NCBI GenBank assembly: GCA_001940645.1
Contig: MDVS01000050.1
Location: 1 to 49,439 of the forward strand
DNA from: Candidatus Heimdallarchaeota archaeon LC_3
GTDB lineage: Archaea; Asgardarchaeota; Heimdallarchaeia; Hodarchaeales; LC-3
Length of the DNA stretch: 49,439 bases
Direction: 5' to 3'
The notes beneath the pieces were generated by a model. The model had not been told where the DNA came from. It worked only from the letters and a program-made list of their open reading frames with translations, and did not search any database. The translations under genes were made by a program, and so were the position numbers. Shown here one piece after another: positions 17,104 through 26,097 of this stretch (position 1 is the stretch's first letter; each line of letters begins with the position of its first letter).

Positions 17104-17117
17104 CTTTTTATATATAT
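17104..17117 (-). promoter_or_regulatory. probable TATA box for the 16117-17064 gene
   Basis: On the minus strand, ATATATATAAAAAG lies about 40-53 bases before the ATG at 17064. That is a suitable archaeal TATA position for a short 5' leader. No BRE is certain in this AT-rich context. Confidence 0.4.
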
Positions 17118-17333
17118 TTGATTATGAAATGTTAACGAATATTTTCAACGCCTTTCATAAAAAAAACTCCAAATTTGTTCCTTAATAATTTCTGGAGTAA
17201 ATCGTAAATTACGTTTAGTTACGACTATACGAAATTTATCCTCTCTTTAGAAGGATCGATCGATCAAAAAGAGATACAGACTTTCATCAATGGATTTATT
17301 AATAAAACCAGAAATCTCGATCACAGAAAAATA

Positions 17334-18167
17334 ATGACAAGTATACAATCCTCTAACAGGTTACAATCACAGTTAGTTTATATGATAGCTCTCGAAACTG
17401 ATATTGAAGAGAACCTTGAAAAATTGATGCCTAAAGTATCAGGCCATAATGAAGCAATAGCTTTACTCACGGGTTTTCATACCCTGAGTAATAAACATCG
17501 TCAAGCCTTAGAAACTCGATTACATACAATAGCCGACAAAGAAACTCCAATGAAAAATCCTTCTACAGACTTTCATGCCAACCGATTGAGTGAGAAAGAT
17601 AATTTTCCTGTATCGACTGCATTACAGATAATTTATACTTTTTTCAATCAGGCAGTTATCGGCTACTCAGTCTTGCATCCACTTGCTACACGCTTCTTGG
17701 ATAGTCCATATATCGCGGATGAAGGTACTTCATACCATCTGACACGGCAGCATACACAAAATTATGTTCAGGCCATTCAGCAGATATCTCGCTTACTCCA
17801 TGATGTTGTACTATGGGAGCTTGATCAAGAAGGTCTTGAATGTCAATGCATGTGTCCATCATGTGGGATCGGAATATGTCTTTGCGCATTAGCAGGTCGA
17901 TCGTTTTTGAGTCAGGTGTGGGTTGAAGAGAGCCCTATTGCAGTTGATAAGGAGATTTTTGTTCATCCCCCAAAACTGGATAGTGCTGCAACGAAAGCTG
18001 GACTGGGTAAAGGAGATGTCATTTTAGCAGTTAACGGGGAAGAATTGGAATGGTTTGGAGACATCCAGGAAGTAGTGAAGAAAACCGAACCGGGAAAAGA
18101 AATTCGATTGATGGTACGTCGTAGTTCAGATGAGAAGGAGGAGGTTGTGTTGTACATCCATGAGTAA
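17334..18167 (+). CDS. ferritin-like helical domain plus PDZ domain protein
   Basis: Residues 1-165 are helical, with His/Glu residues spaced as in ferritin-like four-helix proteins. A Cys-rich segment, CQCMCPSCGIGICLC, follows near residues 168-182 and could bind metal. Residues 205-277 form a PDZ domain (AATKAGLGKGDVILAVNGEE, then IQEVVKKTEPGKEIRLMVRR). No protease domain or signal peptide is present. Base composition is richer in G+C than in the neighbours, suggesting transfer. The same frame is open about 126 bases upstream (EGSIDQKEIQTFINGF) with no standard start, so ATG 17334 is used but the true 5' end is uncertain. Confidence 0.75.
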   Translation: MTSIQSSNRLQSQLVYMIALETDIEENLEKLMPKVSGHNEAIALLTGFHTLSNKHRQALETRLHTIADKETPMKNPSTDFHANRLSEKDNFPVSTALQIIYTFFNQAVIGYSVLHPLATRFLDSPYIADEGTSYHLTRQHTQNYVQAIQQISRLLHDVVLWELDQEGLECQCMCPSCGIGICLCALAGRSFLSQVWVEESPIAVDKEIFVHPPKLDSAATKAGLGKGDVILAVNGEELEWFGDIQEVVKKTEPGKEIRLMVRRSSDEKEEVVLYIHE

Positions 18168-18341
18168 TATATCGAATTGTAGATGCTAATAATTTTTTCA
18201 ATACAGTATCAAGTGCTTATTATCATCCTAATACGCAATTCGATTGATAGATATTATCTTCTCTTTGGAGGTAGAATTTTTATAAATCTTGCAAAATGAT
18301 TTTTCTCAATAAATCCTAATTTCAGGTATTTGACTAATTAG

Positions 18342-18971
18342 ATGAAACTATGCAGATTGGTGAAATTAAGTAAAATAGAAAGAAGTCTTGAATTAATAAT
18401 AATTATTCATAATGAAATTAAAATATTCGGTATCGAAAAACACATGGCTGCATCCTATCCAGCAGTATATAAACAAGAAAATATCAAATTCTTAGGAATA
18501 GGAACAATAAATAACAAATATCCATTATCCACAAGTTGGAAGACAAGAAAACAAGTCGGAGAGACCAAACTCTTTGGGACATATTACAAAAATCTTATTC
18601 TCAAGTTAATCAATTTAGCACCAGAGAAGACTGGAATATTAATATTTGTTCCTAGCTATCAGATATTAGAAAAAATACAATTACCAGATGTTATAAACAA
18701 GACCGTTGCGGTCTAAAAAGAGCCTTCTTCAAAAATTCATTATTACGAAGATCCAGAGAAAAAAAATGATCAAAAAAGGGACGAAAAAGATAAAACTGAT
18801 TCTTGGGAGGAGACCTTATCTCAATACAAAGAAAGTATCGCCAATGGATTCAAATCTGTCTTAATAGGGGTGTATAGGGGAAAGGCAGCTGAAGGAGCAA
18901 ATTTTTCAGATAATGACGCACGCATGATAATTTGTGTTGGTATTCCTTATCCTCCCTTAAGCCATTTTTAA
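18342..18971 (+). pseudogene. XPD/RTEL1/DinG-like superfamily 2 helicase, C-terminal relic
   Basis: The frame contains TGILIFVPSYQILEKIQ, matching the FFPSY motif that opens the second RecA-like domain of XPD-family helicases. A TAA at 18714-18716 interrupts it. The same frame then continues to VYRGKAAEGANFSD and MIICVGIPYPP, matching motifs V and VI-adjacent residues (GRGKxSEGxDF, GIPYP). The N-terminal Walker motifs and Fe-S domain are absent and the frame ends before motif VI. XPD-family helicases act in repair; this copy cannot be active. Confidence 0.75.
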
Positions 18972-19083
18972 AATAAAGTTTGTAATGGATTTGTTCTAAT
19001 TGGGAAGAATATTAAATATAATGTTTGATAATGTCAAAAAAAAGGAGATATTCACTTAAAAATTCCTAAAAAAGGTATAGAAA

Positions 19084-19752
19084 ATGTTTAACACTATCTT
19101 TAATAACTTTATTGCTGAAGGCTTAAACTATATTCTAACTATTTCGCAAAGTGAGTCCATTTTAGTATCTAGACTTTCAAATACAATTTATAACAATTTG
19201 GAATCTATAAACAAAACAATAAAAAATAAAAAAGAACATTTAACTTACTATGGTTCTGAAATAAAATATAAATATATCAGCACTAATACGAATGAAAATG
19301 CTAAAGCCGATTTAGTGTTATACAACTCAAAGAATGAAATATTATACGTTTTTGAGGTTAAGGTCCGATACACATGGAATATGATTAGATGGAAGAGATT
19401 AAATAACGATTGGATTTCCAACAAAGAAAAATATTTCATTCCGGATCTAAAAAAGTTAAAAGAAGTACCTGAAAATATTAAAAAGTATTTTATTTTATTC
19501 TTAATACATTATAACTCACAGAATGTTCAAGAATCGATTAATTATGGAGAAGACCACAATAAAAATCTCCAGAAATATATTAATTTAAGTGATGTTGTGA
19601 ATGATGTAGAAAATTTTGTTGAAAAGAAATTTACTATCGAAGAATTTTCGGATTATTCGATTAAGTTAGAGAAAAAATTTAGATTACAATTAAATTCTGA
19701 TCAGATAGAATTACCCGTAGAATTAATTACATTTGTTTTTAGAATAATGTGA
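19084..19752 (+). CDS. PD-(D/E)XK-type nuclease-like protein
   Basis: This 222-residue protein has a plausible PD-(D/E)XK core. AKADLVLYN places Asp at residue 76, and a strand YVFEVKV places Glu 91 and Lys 93, with the expected spacing. Helical sequence surrounds it, and there is no helicase or methyltransferase domain. It probably cleaves nucleic acid as a restriction or defence nuclease, but the family is not identified. It ends 30 bases before the convergent NucS-like gene and opens a run of nuclease genes. Confidence 0.6.
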   Translation: MFNTIFNNFIAEGLNYILTISQSESILVSRLSNTIYNNLESINKTIKNKKEHLTYYGSEIKYKYISTNTNENAKADLVLYNSKNEILYVFEVKVRYTWNMIRWKRLNNDWISNKEKYFIPDLKKLKEVPENIKKYFILFLIHYNSQNVQESINYGEDHNKNLQKYINLSDVVNDVENFVEKKFTIEEFSDYSIKLEKKFRLQLNSDQIELPVELITFVFRIM

Positions 19753-19782
19753 TCATTGTAGAATTAAATGAGATGGACTGAA

Positions 19783-20373
19783 TTATAAAGAGACCGATGA
19801 AAAAGATATTTTTAATTGATATTCCTTCAATTCAATATTTGGATTTTCTGATACTGAGTATTGAAGCTTATTATTAGCTGATAATGTAACTATTATTCCT
19901 CTAACGGATTTACCATTAGCCAAGTGTCTTTTTACCCATGCCATGTATCTTTGTATCTGACCAACTACATGATCAGAGGTTCTTTTGACTTTTAATTCAA
20001 TTACTATGTACTCAGAATTTTTTACAGCCAAGATATCTATTGGTCCAACCTCAGTTCTATATTGAACACCGGAATTTTCATTTTCATCTACGTAAAGTTC
20101 CAATCCTTCTTCTAAAGACGACAAATTTTGGACAATAAAGAACTCAAGTTGCTTCTCATCTACAAAATTCACATCTTTGTCTTCAGAGTCTTGGCTAGAT
20201 TCGTCTTGTATTCTAGTAATTAATTTTCCATCTAATTCAGCTATCTCCCAATTTCCGTGTTTATTATAATCATAGAGTTCATATTTTCCTTTATCAATAC
20301 GGAAAAATAAATCAATGTCAGAATTGGCAAGACGAGGTTTGGAATTCCCTCCATGATGAGTGCGAGAATCCAA
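19783..20373 (-). CDS. NucS/EndoMS-like (DUF91) nuclease, main part of a frameshifted gene
   Basis: Residues 75-190 match the catalytic domain of NucS-type nucleases: YRTEVGPIDILAV with Asp 113, then YIVIELKVKR with Glu 126 and Lys 128, then VGQIQRYMAWVKRHL with Gln 139 and Tyr 143. NucS cuts mismatched or branched DNA. The listed TTG start at 20373 is only the first possible one. The frame stays open to 20493 and encodes a coherent domain (WSNVNDNTISGQLIRCTVNL), so the true N-terminus lies upstream in the next frame (20477-20611). Either the gene is frameshifted or it needs +1 frameshifting. Confidence 0.75.
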   Translation of the reverse strand: MDSRTHHGGNSKPRLANSDIDLFFRIDKGKYELYDYNKHGNWEIAELDGKLITRIQDESSQDSEDKDVNFVDEKQLEFFIVQNLSSLEEGLELYVDENENSGVQYRTEVGPIDILAVKNSEYIVIELKVKRTSDHVVGQIQRYMAWVKRHLANGKSVRGIIVTLSANNKLQYSVSENPNIELKEYQLKISFSSVSL

Positions 20374-20476
20374 ATTTACTGTACATCGAATAAGTTGACC
20401 AGAAATTGTGTTATCGTTAACATTAGACCATTTATTATGAATATAGTCTCTAATATCACTTATTGTATTCCTATTA

Positions 20477-20611
20477 TCAGAAATTGCGTTTCTCTAATTG
20501 ATTACCTATTTCCTTTATGATATTTTTAATACTTTTAATATCCTTCTTTATTTCTTCTACATCTCTTTTTAATCGATCAAAATCAGATTTACTGACTGAA
20601 ATTATGAACAC
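20477..20611 (-). pseudogene. coiled-coil N-terminus of the NucS-like gene, out of frame
   Basis: From a GTG at 20611, with GAGG just before it, the frame encodes 44 residues forming a short coiled coil (DFDRLKRDVEEIKKDIK, then SIKNIIKEIGNQLEKR). It ends at a TGA at 20479-20477. The main NucS-like frame is open from 20493, so a +1 shift around the TGA would join them. Coiled-coil N-termini are common in such nucleases. It could instead be a small separate gene. Confidence 0.5.
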
Positions 20612-20932
20612 CTCAATTATGTATAAACGTAGAAAATTATGATTTTATAAAGCTATTTAGAGAAGGATTTTTTTTTATTATAGCAATATACCAATATCAG
20701 TAGCATTTCGCATGTAATTGATAGCTAATTATGGTCAGTTATTTTAAATATTTAAGCTATAATTTTATTTTAAATATTTAGTAATTTTTAATCTTTAGTT
20801 ATTTTTAATCTTTAGAAAATTCGCTTTAATATCTTTAAAATAGCCATTTATTCTCTTAATAAATATATTATAAGTGAAAAATTACTCTTCACTTTTTAGA
20901 ATACTGAGTTTCATAAATCAGAAATAGATCGA
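20612..20932. other. AT-rich gap with short tandem repeat
   Basis: No convincing gene is seen. A 17-bp unit starting ATTTTTAATCTTTAG repeats almost twice at 20784-20815, inside a longer run of related T/A motifs. The gap separates the 5' end of the NucS-like gene from the 3' end of the DUF4268-like gene and probably carries the NucS-like promoter. Confidence 0.5.
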
Positions 20933-21892
20933 TTAAGTGATTTCCTCTACCTTTGGTTCAAAAACCTCAATCATCTTTTTCATTTTCTCCACTCCCCATT
21001 TAATAAGATCACTTCTTAAAGGATCATTCATAATATCATTTAATTTAAAATTCATAGTGAATGAAAATTGTATTAAACATCGTTTCCTATCCTGTTGCGG
21101 ATCCCAGATTAACCTTCCTATTTTTTCTTCAATTTCGGTTTTATTTTTATAGAGTTCATTATAAATATATGTATTTCTCTCCTTTTCTGGATTTCTTATT
21201 GATAATTGAACGCTAAACCCTTTCTGGGGATCCTTTCCTCCAAAAGCCCATTGAAACCTAATATCCCGAATACGATAAATCCACATCCAATTATTTATAC
21301 TTGGATTCCTTGGTTGCCAATGAGTGAGAGATCTACTAAAATTTTCGATAATTTGTTTCCAAAAATGATTATATATGCCTTGAGTTGTCGTTAATTGATG
21401 AGTAAATACCCAGTTATCCCATTCTTCTGGAATAACAACAGGAATAAAATTGATTGAAGGTTTAGATTTTCCAATGAGTATGATTTGGACTTCTATACCA
21501 AAAAAGAATTTTTCTTGTTTAAAATTATTATTTAATTGTGTTAAAGTTTGTTGATGTTCCCTCCTAATGTTTTCAGCTATCCATATTGCAGTTTTTGCTC
21601 CTGTTTCTGTCATGTAGGTAAGAATTTGTCCTAAATGTTTGTGATCACTACCTCCGAACTGATTTTCTATGAAAAGTTTAAGGTTTTTGTGGTTTTTAAT
21701 AGATGTAAGAATGTCTACTTCTAATCCACCTGGTAGTTTAAATCCCGTCAGTATAGTCGACGATAATTCGACTTTTAATATTTCCTCCAAGTAAGTTGGG
21801 TTGTCTTTTAACCATTGACTAAACTCTCGTTCATTAGCAAAGTAAGTAGATAACGTTTTCGTTTCTATTTTTTCAAAACTTATGGTTTCCAT
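20933..21892 (-). CDS. DUF4268-type protein with PD-(D/E)XK nuclease domain
   Basis: In this 319-residue protein, residues 50-130 form a nuclease-like core: GGLEVDIL with Asp 60, then KLFIENQFGGSDHKHLGQ with Glu 76 and Gln 78 (an ExQ variant of ExK), then GAKTAIWIAENIRREH. This segment is characteristic of DUF4268 family members. The C-terminal 150 residues match the DUF4268 region (a Trp-rich stretch and KEIEEKIGRLIWD-like sequence). The family is frequent in defence loci, with an inferred role in DNA cleavage. It is transcribed away from the nrdD operon. Confidence 0.75.
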   Translation of the reverse strand: METISFEKIETKTLSTYFANEREFSQWLKDNPTYLEEILKVELSSTILTGFKLPGGLEVDILTSIKNHKNLKLFIENQFGGSDHKHLGQILTYMTETGAKTAIWIAENIRREHQQTLTQLNNNFKQEKFFFGIEVQIILIGKSKPSINFIPVVIPEEWDNWVFTHQLTTTQGIYNHFWKQIIENFSRSLTHWQPRNPSINNWMWIYRIRDIRFQWAFGGKDPQKGFSVQLSIRNPEKERNTYIYNELYKNKTEIEEKIGRLIWDPQQDRKRCLIQFSFTMNFKLNDIMNDPLRSDLIKWGVEKMKKMIEVFEPKVEEIT

Positions 21893-22007
21893 TCATTAAA
21901 CCCCAATAATTTTTGTAATTATCTATATCCGAATAAGTAAATTACCTATCCTTCATTAAGTTAATATAAGCTTTTTATTGGTTGATTTTTACATATTTGA
22001 TAATGCT

Positions 22008-22053
22008 TATTTATAAAAATAAATTTTACGCATTCATGAAGAAAATCTGGAGG
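22008..22053 (+). promoter_or_regulatory. TATA box and ribosome binding site of the nrd operon
   Basis: TATTTATAAAAAT at about 22008-22020 fits an archaeal TATA element, putting transcription start near 22040-22045. GGAGG at 22049-22053 lies 14 bases before the ATG of nrdD, a slightly long but usable Shine-Dalgarno spacing. It is the only good promoter before the five-gene run. Confidence 0.5.
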
Positions 22054-22067
22054 AAAAGAGCGAAAAT

Positions 22068-23756
22068 ATGAAAGGCATCCAGTACGATCATGCTGCTCAA
22101 AGAAAAACTTTTGTAGGATACGTATATCAGGAAGGAGCTAATAAATTAAAAGAAGATATCTTAAATAGCATTCATGAGACACATGCTAAACTGCATAAAG
22201 AGGGAAGAATACATATTCATGACTTAGAAGGATATGGACAGACCTACAATTGTCTAACTCCCGATTTTCTTAGAAAATTTCCTTTTGAGGAATTTAAGAC
22301 ATTTAATGATGTTAAAAAGATTTTAGAGACCTTTAGTTATTATAGACAAATTATTGTGAATTTGGGGATTGAACAAACAGGTGGAATTGGGTTTGCTAAT
22401 TTTGATAGGGATATTAGTGTAATTTTTAATCGTCTCAGTATTAGTTTAACTCCAAATAATTCTTTATTATTAGAAGAATCAATAGATTCTTTTATGCACT
22501 GGTTAAATTCATCTAGGGATAGATGCGGACAAGTACAATATTATGTTTCTTTAAATATAGGCCTCTCCACCAGTAAAGTGGGACGATTTGTTTCCACAAC
22601 TGTTTTATCTAAATTCATCACATCAGATTATATTCGTCCAAATATTATATTTAAAGTTAAATCTGGTATAAACTTTAAGCCAAATGATCCAAATTATGAT
22701 TTATTTTCTTTATCTCTTGAATCAACTGCTAAGAAGATGATTCCGACATATTTATTATGTGATTCACCTCATAATATGAGCATTCATCCAACTGAAATAG
22801 GTATTATGGGATGTAGAACAAAAGTAGTCCAAAATGAATTTGGAAAGCAGACTTCTATAGGTAGAGGGAATATTGTCTATTCGACAATAAATTTACCACG
22901 CATAGCTCTTGAAATAAAAACTGAGTTCCCTAATCTTTCCAACGAGGGAGGAATTTCATTGTTCAAAGAGCGATGGACTCAAGTAGCTGATAAGGTTAAA
23001 GATTTGTTACTTGACCGTTACAATCAGCTTTTAAAACTTGAATTAGATGATTTTCCCTGTAATGCCACCAAAGACCTTTGGAATGTTGATTTTACATCAC
23101 TTGATGATGTTTTCAAAAATGGGACACTTTCAATAGGTTTCATTGGATTATCTGAAACTATAGAACTGTTAACCGGTGAAAAGTATTACAATTCTCAAGA
23201 AGACCATGAAGTTGCCATAGCATTAATCAAATTTATGCGAGAGAGAATTGATGCTTTTCGAGAAGAATTTAACTTAAATTTTACCCTTTTAGCAACATCT
23301 GGAGAATATATTTCTGGTAGGTTTCCTGCTATTGATAGGACATTTTTTAGCAATTCTGTATTAGATAAAAACTTTTATACTAATTCTTTCCATATCGAAG
23401 TCAACTCTCGACTTAATCCATTTGACAAACTAAAATTTGAAGGCCCCTTTCATAGATTATGTAATGGGGGATGTATTTCCTATATAGAATTTCGATCTGC
23501 ACCCTTAAAAAACACTGAAGCTATTCATGAACTTATAGAATATGCAATTCAACAAGATATTAACTATTTAGGATTTAATTATCCTTTAGATCAATGTCTT
23601 GAATGTGGATCGACTGGGACCTATGATATCTGTCCTGATTGTGGTTCAGCTAACATCAAACGGATCCGAAGAGTCTCAGGATACTTGGAAGAATTAGAAT
23701 TTTTTACATCAGGGAAAAAAGCTGAGGTTTCTTATAGGACACCTAATAACGAATAA
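22068..23756 (+). CDS. nrdD: anaerobic (class III) ribonucleoside-triphosphate reductase
   Basis: This 562-residue glycyl-radical enzyme reduces ribonucleotides to deoxyribonucleotides without oxygen. Visible motifs are RIHIHDLEGYGQTYNC at 47-62, MGCRTKV at 248-254 (active-site Cys 249), YTNSFHIEV at 437-445, the zinc-binding cysteines 510, 513, 522 and 525, and RVSGYL at 535-540 with the likely radical Gly 538. It lacks the N-terminal ATP-cone of many relatives, so allosteric activity control is probably reduced. It starts the operon, with its activase gene nrdG four genes downstream. Confidence 0.93.
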   Translation: MKGIQYDHAAQRKTFVGYVYQEGANKLKEDILNSIHETHAKLHKEGRIHIHDLEGYGQTYNCLTPDFLRKFPFEEFKTFNDVKKILETFSYYRQIIVNLGIEQTGGIGFANFDRDISVIFNRLSISLTPNNSLLLEESIDSFMHWLNSSRDRCGQVQYYVSLNIGLSTSKVGRFVSTTVLSKFITSDYIRPNIIFKVKSGINFKPNDPNYDLFSLSLESTAKKMIPTYLLCDSPHNMSIHPTEIGIMGCRTKVVQNEFGKQTSIGRGNIVYSTINLPRIALEIKTEFPNLSNEGGISLFKERWTQVADKVKDLLLDRYNQLLKLELDDFPCNATKDLWNVDFTSLDDVFKNGTLSIGFIGLSETIELLTGEKYYNSQEDHEVAIALIKFMRERIDAFREEFNLNFTLLATSGEYISGRFPAIDRTFFSNSVLDKNFYTNSFHIEVNSRLNPFDKLKFEGPFHRLCNGGCISYIEFRSAPLKNTEAIHELIEYAIQQDINYLGFNYPLDQCLECGSTGTYDICPDCGSANIKRIRRVSGYLEELEFFTSGKKAEVSYRTPNNE

Positions 23757-23770
23757 CAAGGAAAATTGTC

Positions 23771-24355
23771 ATGCATATCGCAATAGAAGGGATGGATGGA
23801 GTTGGAAAGACCACCGTAGCAGGATTATTAGCAAAGAAATTAGATTTTTCACTAGTTGAGAAACCGCTTCATTTTCTCCTTGACGAAGAAGGATCTTTCA
23901 CTAATTACATTAAAATAAGGGATTATATTAATCTTCAGATAAATAATGATGCCTTACGAGCCTGGTTCTATGGATTAGGGAATATCTTTCTTTATCACAA
24001 GTTTAAGAACGAGAATATCATAACAGATCGGCATCTTGTATCCAATTATTATTGGTGTGGAACAGAAGAGACAGAAACTATTTTCCAAAATATAATTAAT
24101 ATAATTGGTAGACCTGATTTCACTATCTTATTATTTGCCTCAAAAGAAGTTGGTCAGAAGAGAATAATTAATAGAGATCCAAATGATAGTGATGTCGAAA
24201 AAACAGAATTATATGCAGAAAGTAAAACAAAAATGGAAGATTTTTTGAATAAATTCGACATGGAGTTTGTTTCCATAGATACATCTTTTTTATCACCTGA
24301 AGATGTGACTCAGGAAATCATTAACTGCTTACCAATCCGGAAGAAAATTGAATGA
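23771..24355 (+). CDS. thymidylate-kinase-like nucleotide kinase
   Basis: This 194-residue P-loop kinase has GMDGVGKTT at 7-15 and a DR-type motif, ITDRHLVSNYYW, near residues 83-94, as in dTMP kinases (DRY). A lid-like arginine-rich segment, KRIINRDPNDSDVEKTE, follows near residue 135. It probably phosphorylates dTMP or a related deoxynucleotide, downstream of NrdD. It starts 14 bases after nrdD and overlaps the next gene by 4 bases (ATGA), so it belongs to the operon. A different deoxynucleoside substrate is possible. Confidence 0.85.
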   Translation: MHIAIEGMDGVGKTTVAGLLAKKLDFSLVEKPLHFLLDEEGSFTNYIKIRDYINLQINNDALRAWFYGLGNIFLYHKFKNENIITDRHLVSNYYWCGTEETETIFQNIINIIGRPDFTILLFASKEVGQKRIINRDPNDSDVEKTELYAESKTKMEDFLNKFDMEFVSIDTSFLSPEDVTQEIINCLPIRKKIE

Positions 24356-26085
24356 GTATTATATTAAATATTATTAATTATTTTTGGAAAATCGGATTTA
24401 ATGAGGAATTACCTGATATTTATGTTAAGAAATACACTGGGGATCATAAAATTGCAATCAATATGATTAAAGAAATAATGGACTACGGTAAGAATATTAT
24501 AGTTATTGATACCAAATTAACGCTATTTTCTCAAAGAAATTTTGTTATAATGGAATCTATTGATCGATTTTTAAATAAAGGTTATTTTCCTAGGGCTATA
24601 TATATTGGTGAAAGTAATTCTTATGATTTTGCTGTAAAAAATATAGATAATAGCTTTTTTATGGCTATTAAGTGTAAAATTTGGGAAGAAGAATATGATA
24701 ATGAAATCTCTTTTCTTAAATCAAATAAAAATCATCTCAGAACTTTCTTTGGAAAGAATGAAAAAATAAATCATTTTTGTATCTATACTTCTCGTCTTAA
24801 AGCAGGATTAATCGAACATCGGTACCTGATTTTTACACGAAAGGATATAGAAGATGGAAATAATAATTTTCTATCCTATAATAGAGGATTATTCGAAGAT
24901 AAAATCACACCATATAATCCACAGCTTAATTCAAAATTTAACATAGAAAATCTCATCACAAAAGAAATTGGAAATTTTTCCATTAGAGATGGAATTCTTG
25001 TTAACTATTCTGGCAACAATAAAGTGGTTAATATACCAGAAGAAGTAAAAAGAATTCAAAATAGTGTCTTTTGGTATAGATCATTTATAGAGAAAATAAT
25101 CATTCCAGATACGGTTGTGAGTTTAGGAGGAGACACGTTTTATTCATGTGCTAATCTTAAACAGCTGACGATACCGAAAAATGTTGAAATAATTGGAGAT
25201 AATCCCTTTTCAAATTGTCCTCAATTAGAATTAAAAAACGAAAGCCCTTATTTCCATTTTCAAGATGGTGCTTTGTATAATCGAGATAAGACACGATTAA
25301 TCCATTATTCAATAAAGTATCCTAACATTTCATTTACGATTCCAGATGGAGTGATTTCCATAGGTAAGCATACGTTCTATAATTGCAAGAACCTAGAAAA
25401 CATAATAATACCCCTAAGTGTCAAGATAATTGAAAATAATCCCTTTTCAAACTGTCCAAAACTAAAAATCTCTAATAATAGCCCACATTTTATTTTCAAG
25501 GATGGTGCTATATATAATAAGACCATGTCAACATTATTTTACTATGAATTAAGTAATACGTCTCCAACCCTTGAAATTCCAGATGGAGTAAAAATTATTG
25601 GGAGACATTCATTTTTTAATTGTAATAATCTTTATTCATTAACAATTCCTGAGAGTGTAAAAATTATTGGTTATAATCCTTTTACAAATTGCCCAAACTT
25701 GACCATTCATAACAAGAGTCTGGAGTATTGTTATGAAGAAGGAGCGCTCTTGAACAAGGAAAAGAATGAACTGATCCATTATTCAATTCCTAATCAAGTT
25801 ACCAAGTTCGAGATACCAAAAACGGTAACTAAAATTGGCAGAAGTGCTTTTTATGGATGTATTAATTTGAATAAGGTAATTATTCCCGATAATGTTGAAA
25901 TTATTGAAAGAAGTGCATTTGCAAATTGTATAAATTTAGAGGAGATAGAATTAACCAACAACATCACCAGTATGGGTGATTGGGCGTTTTACAACTGTGA
26001 AAGATTAAAAACGATTAAAATACCAAAAATGATTGAAATGGGAAGTGATGTCTTTTTGAATAGTCCTATTGATAACAAAACTTAA
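24352..26085 (+). CDS. BspA-type leucine-rich-repeat protein with unknown N-terminal domain
   Basis: This is a 577-residue protein. Residues 1-190 form an unrecognised alpha/beta domain (KNIIVIDTKLTLF, then RAIYIGESNSYDFAV). Residues 200-570 hold BspA/LRR_5 repeats, with units such as IPDGVKIIGRHSFFNCNNL repeating about every 23 residues in blocks separated by DGALYN spacers. No signal peptide or membrane segment is present, so it is likely cytoplasmic, unlike most BspA proteins. It is translationally coupled to the kinase gene before it. A recognition or scaffold role for the methyltransferase encoded 12 bases downstream is possible but unproven. Confidence 0.75.
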   Translation: MSIILNIINYFWKIGFNEELPDIYVKKYTGDHKIAINMIKEIMDYGKNIIVIDTKLTLFSQRNFVIMESIDRFLNKGYFPRAIYIGESNSYDFAVKNIDNSFFMAIKCKIWEEEYDNEISFLKSNKNHLRTFFGKNEKINHFCIYTSRLKAGLIEHRYLIFTRKDIEDGNNNFLSYNRGLFEDKITPYNPQLNSKFNIENLITKEIGNFSIRDGILVNYSGNNKVVNIPEEVKRIQNSVFWYRSFIEKIIIPDTVVSLGGDTFYSCANLKQLTIPKNVEIIGDNPFSNCPQLELKNESPYFHFQDGALYNRDKTRLIHYSIKYPNISFTIPDGVISIGKHTFYNCKNLENIIIPLSVKIIENNPFSNCPKLKISNNSPHFIFKDGAIYNKTMSTLFYYELSNTSPTLEIPDGVKIIGRHSFFNCNNLYSLTIPESVKIIGYNPFTNCPNLTIHNKSLEYCYEEGALLNKEKNELIHYSIPNQVTKFEIPKTVTKIGRSAFYGCINLNKVIIPDNVEIIERSAFANCINLEEIELTNNITSMGDWAFYNCERLKTIKIPKMIEMGSDVFLNSPIDNKT

Positions 26086-26097
26086 GGGAAGAAAAAA

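Noticed and set aside
20937..21394. Plus-strand frames opposite the DUF4268-like gene
   Set aside because: They lie wholly within a convincing 319-residue gene on the other strand.
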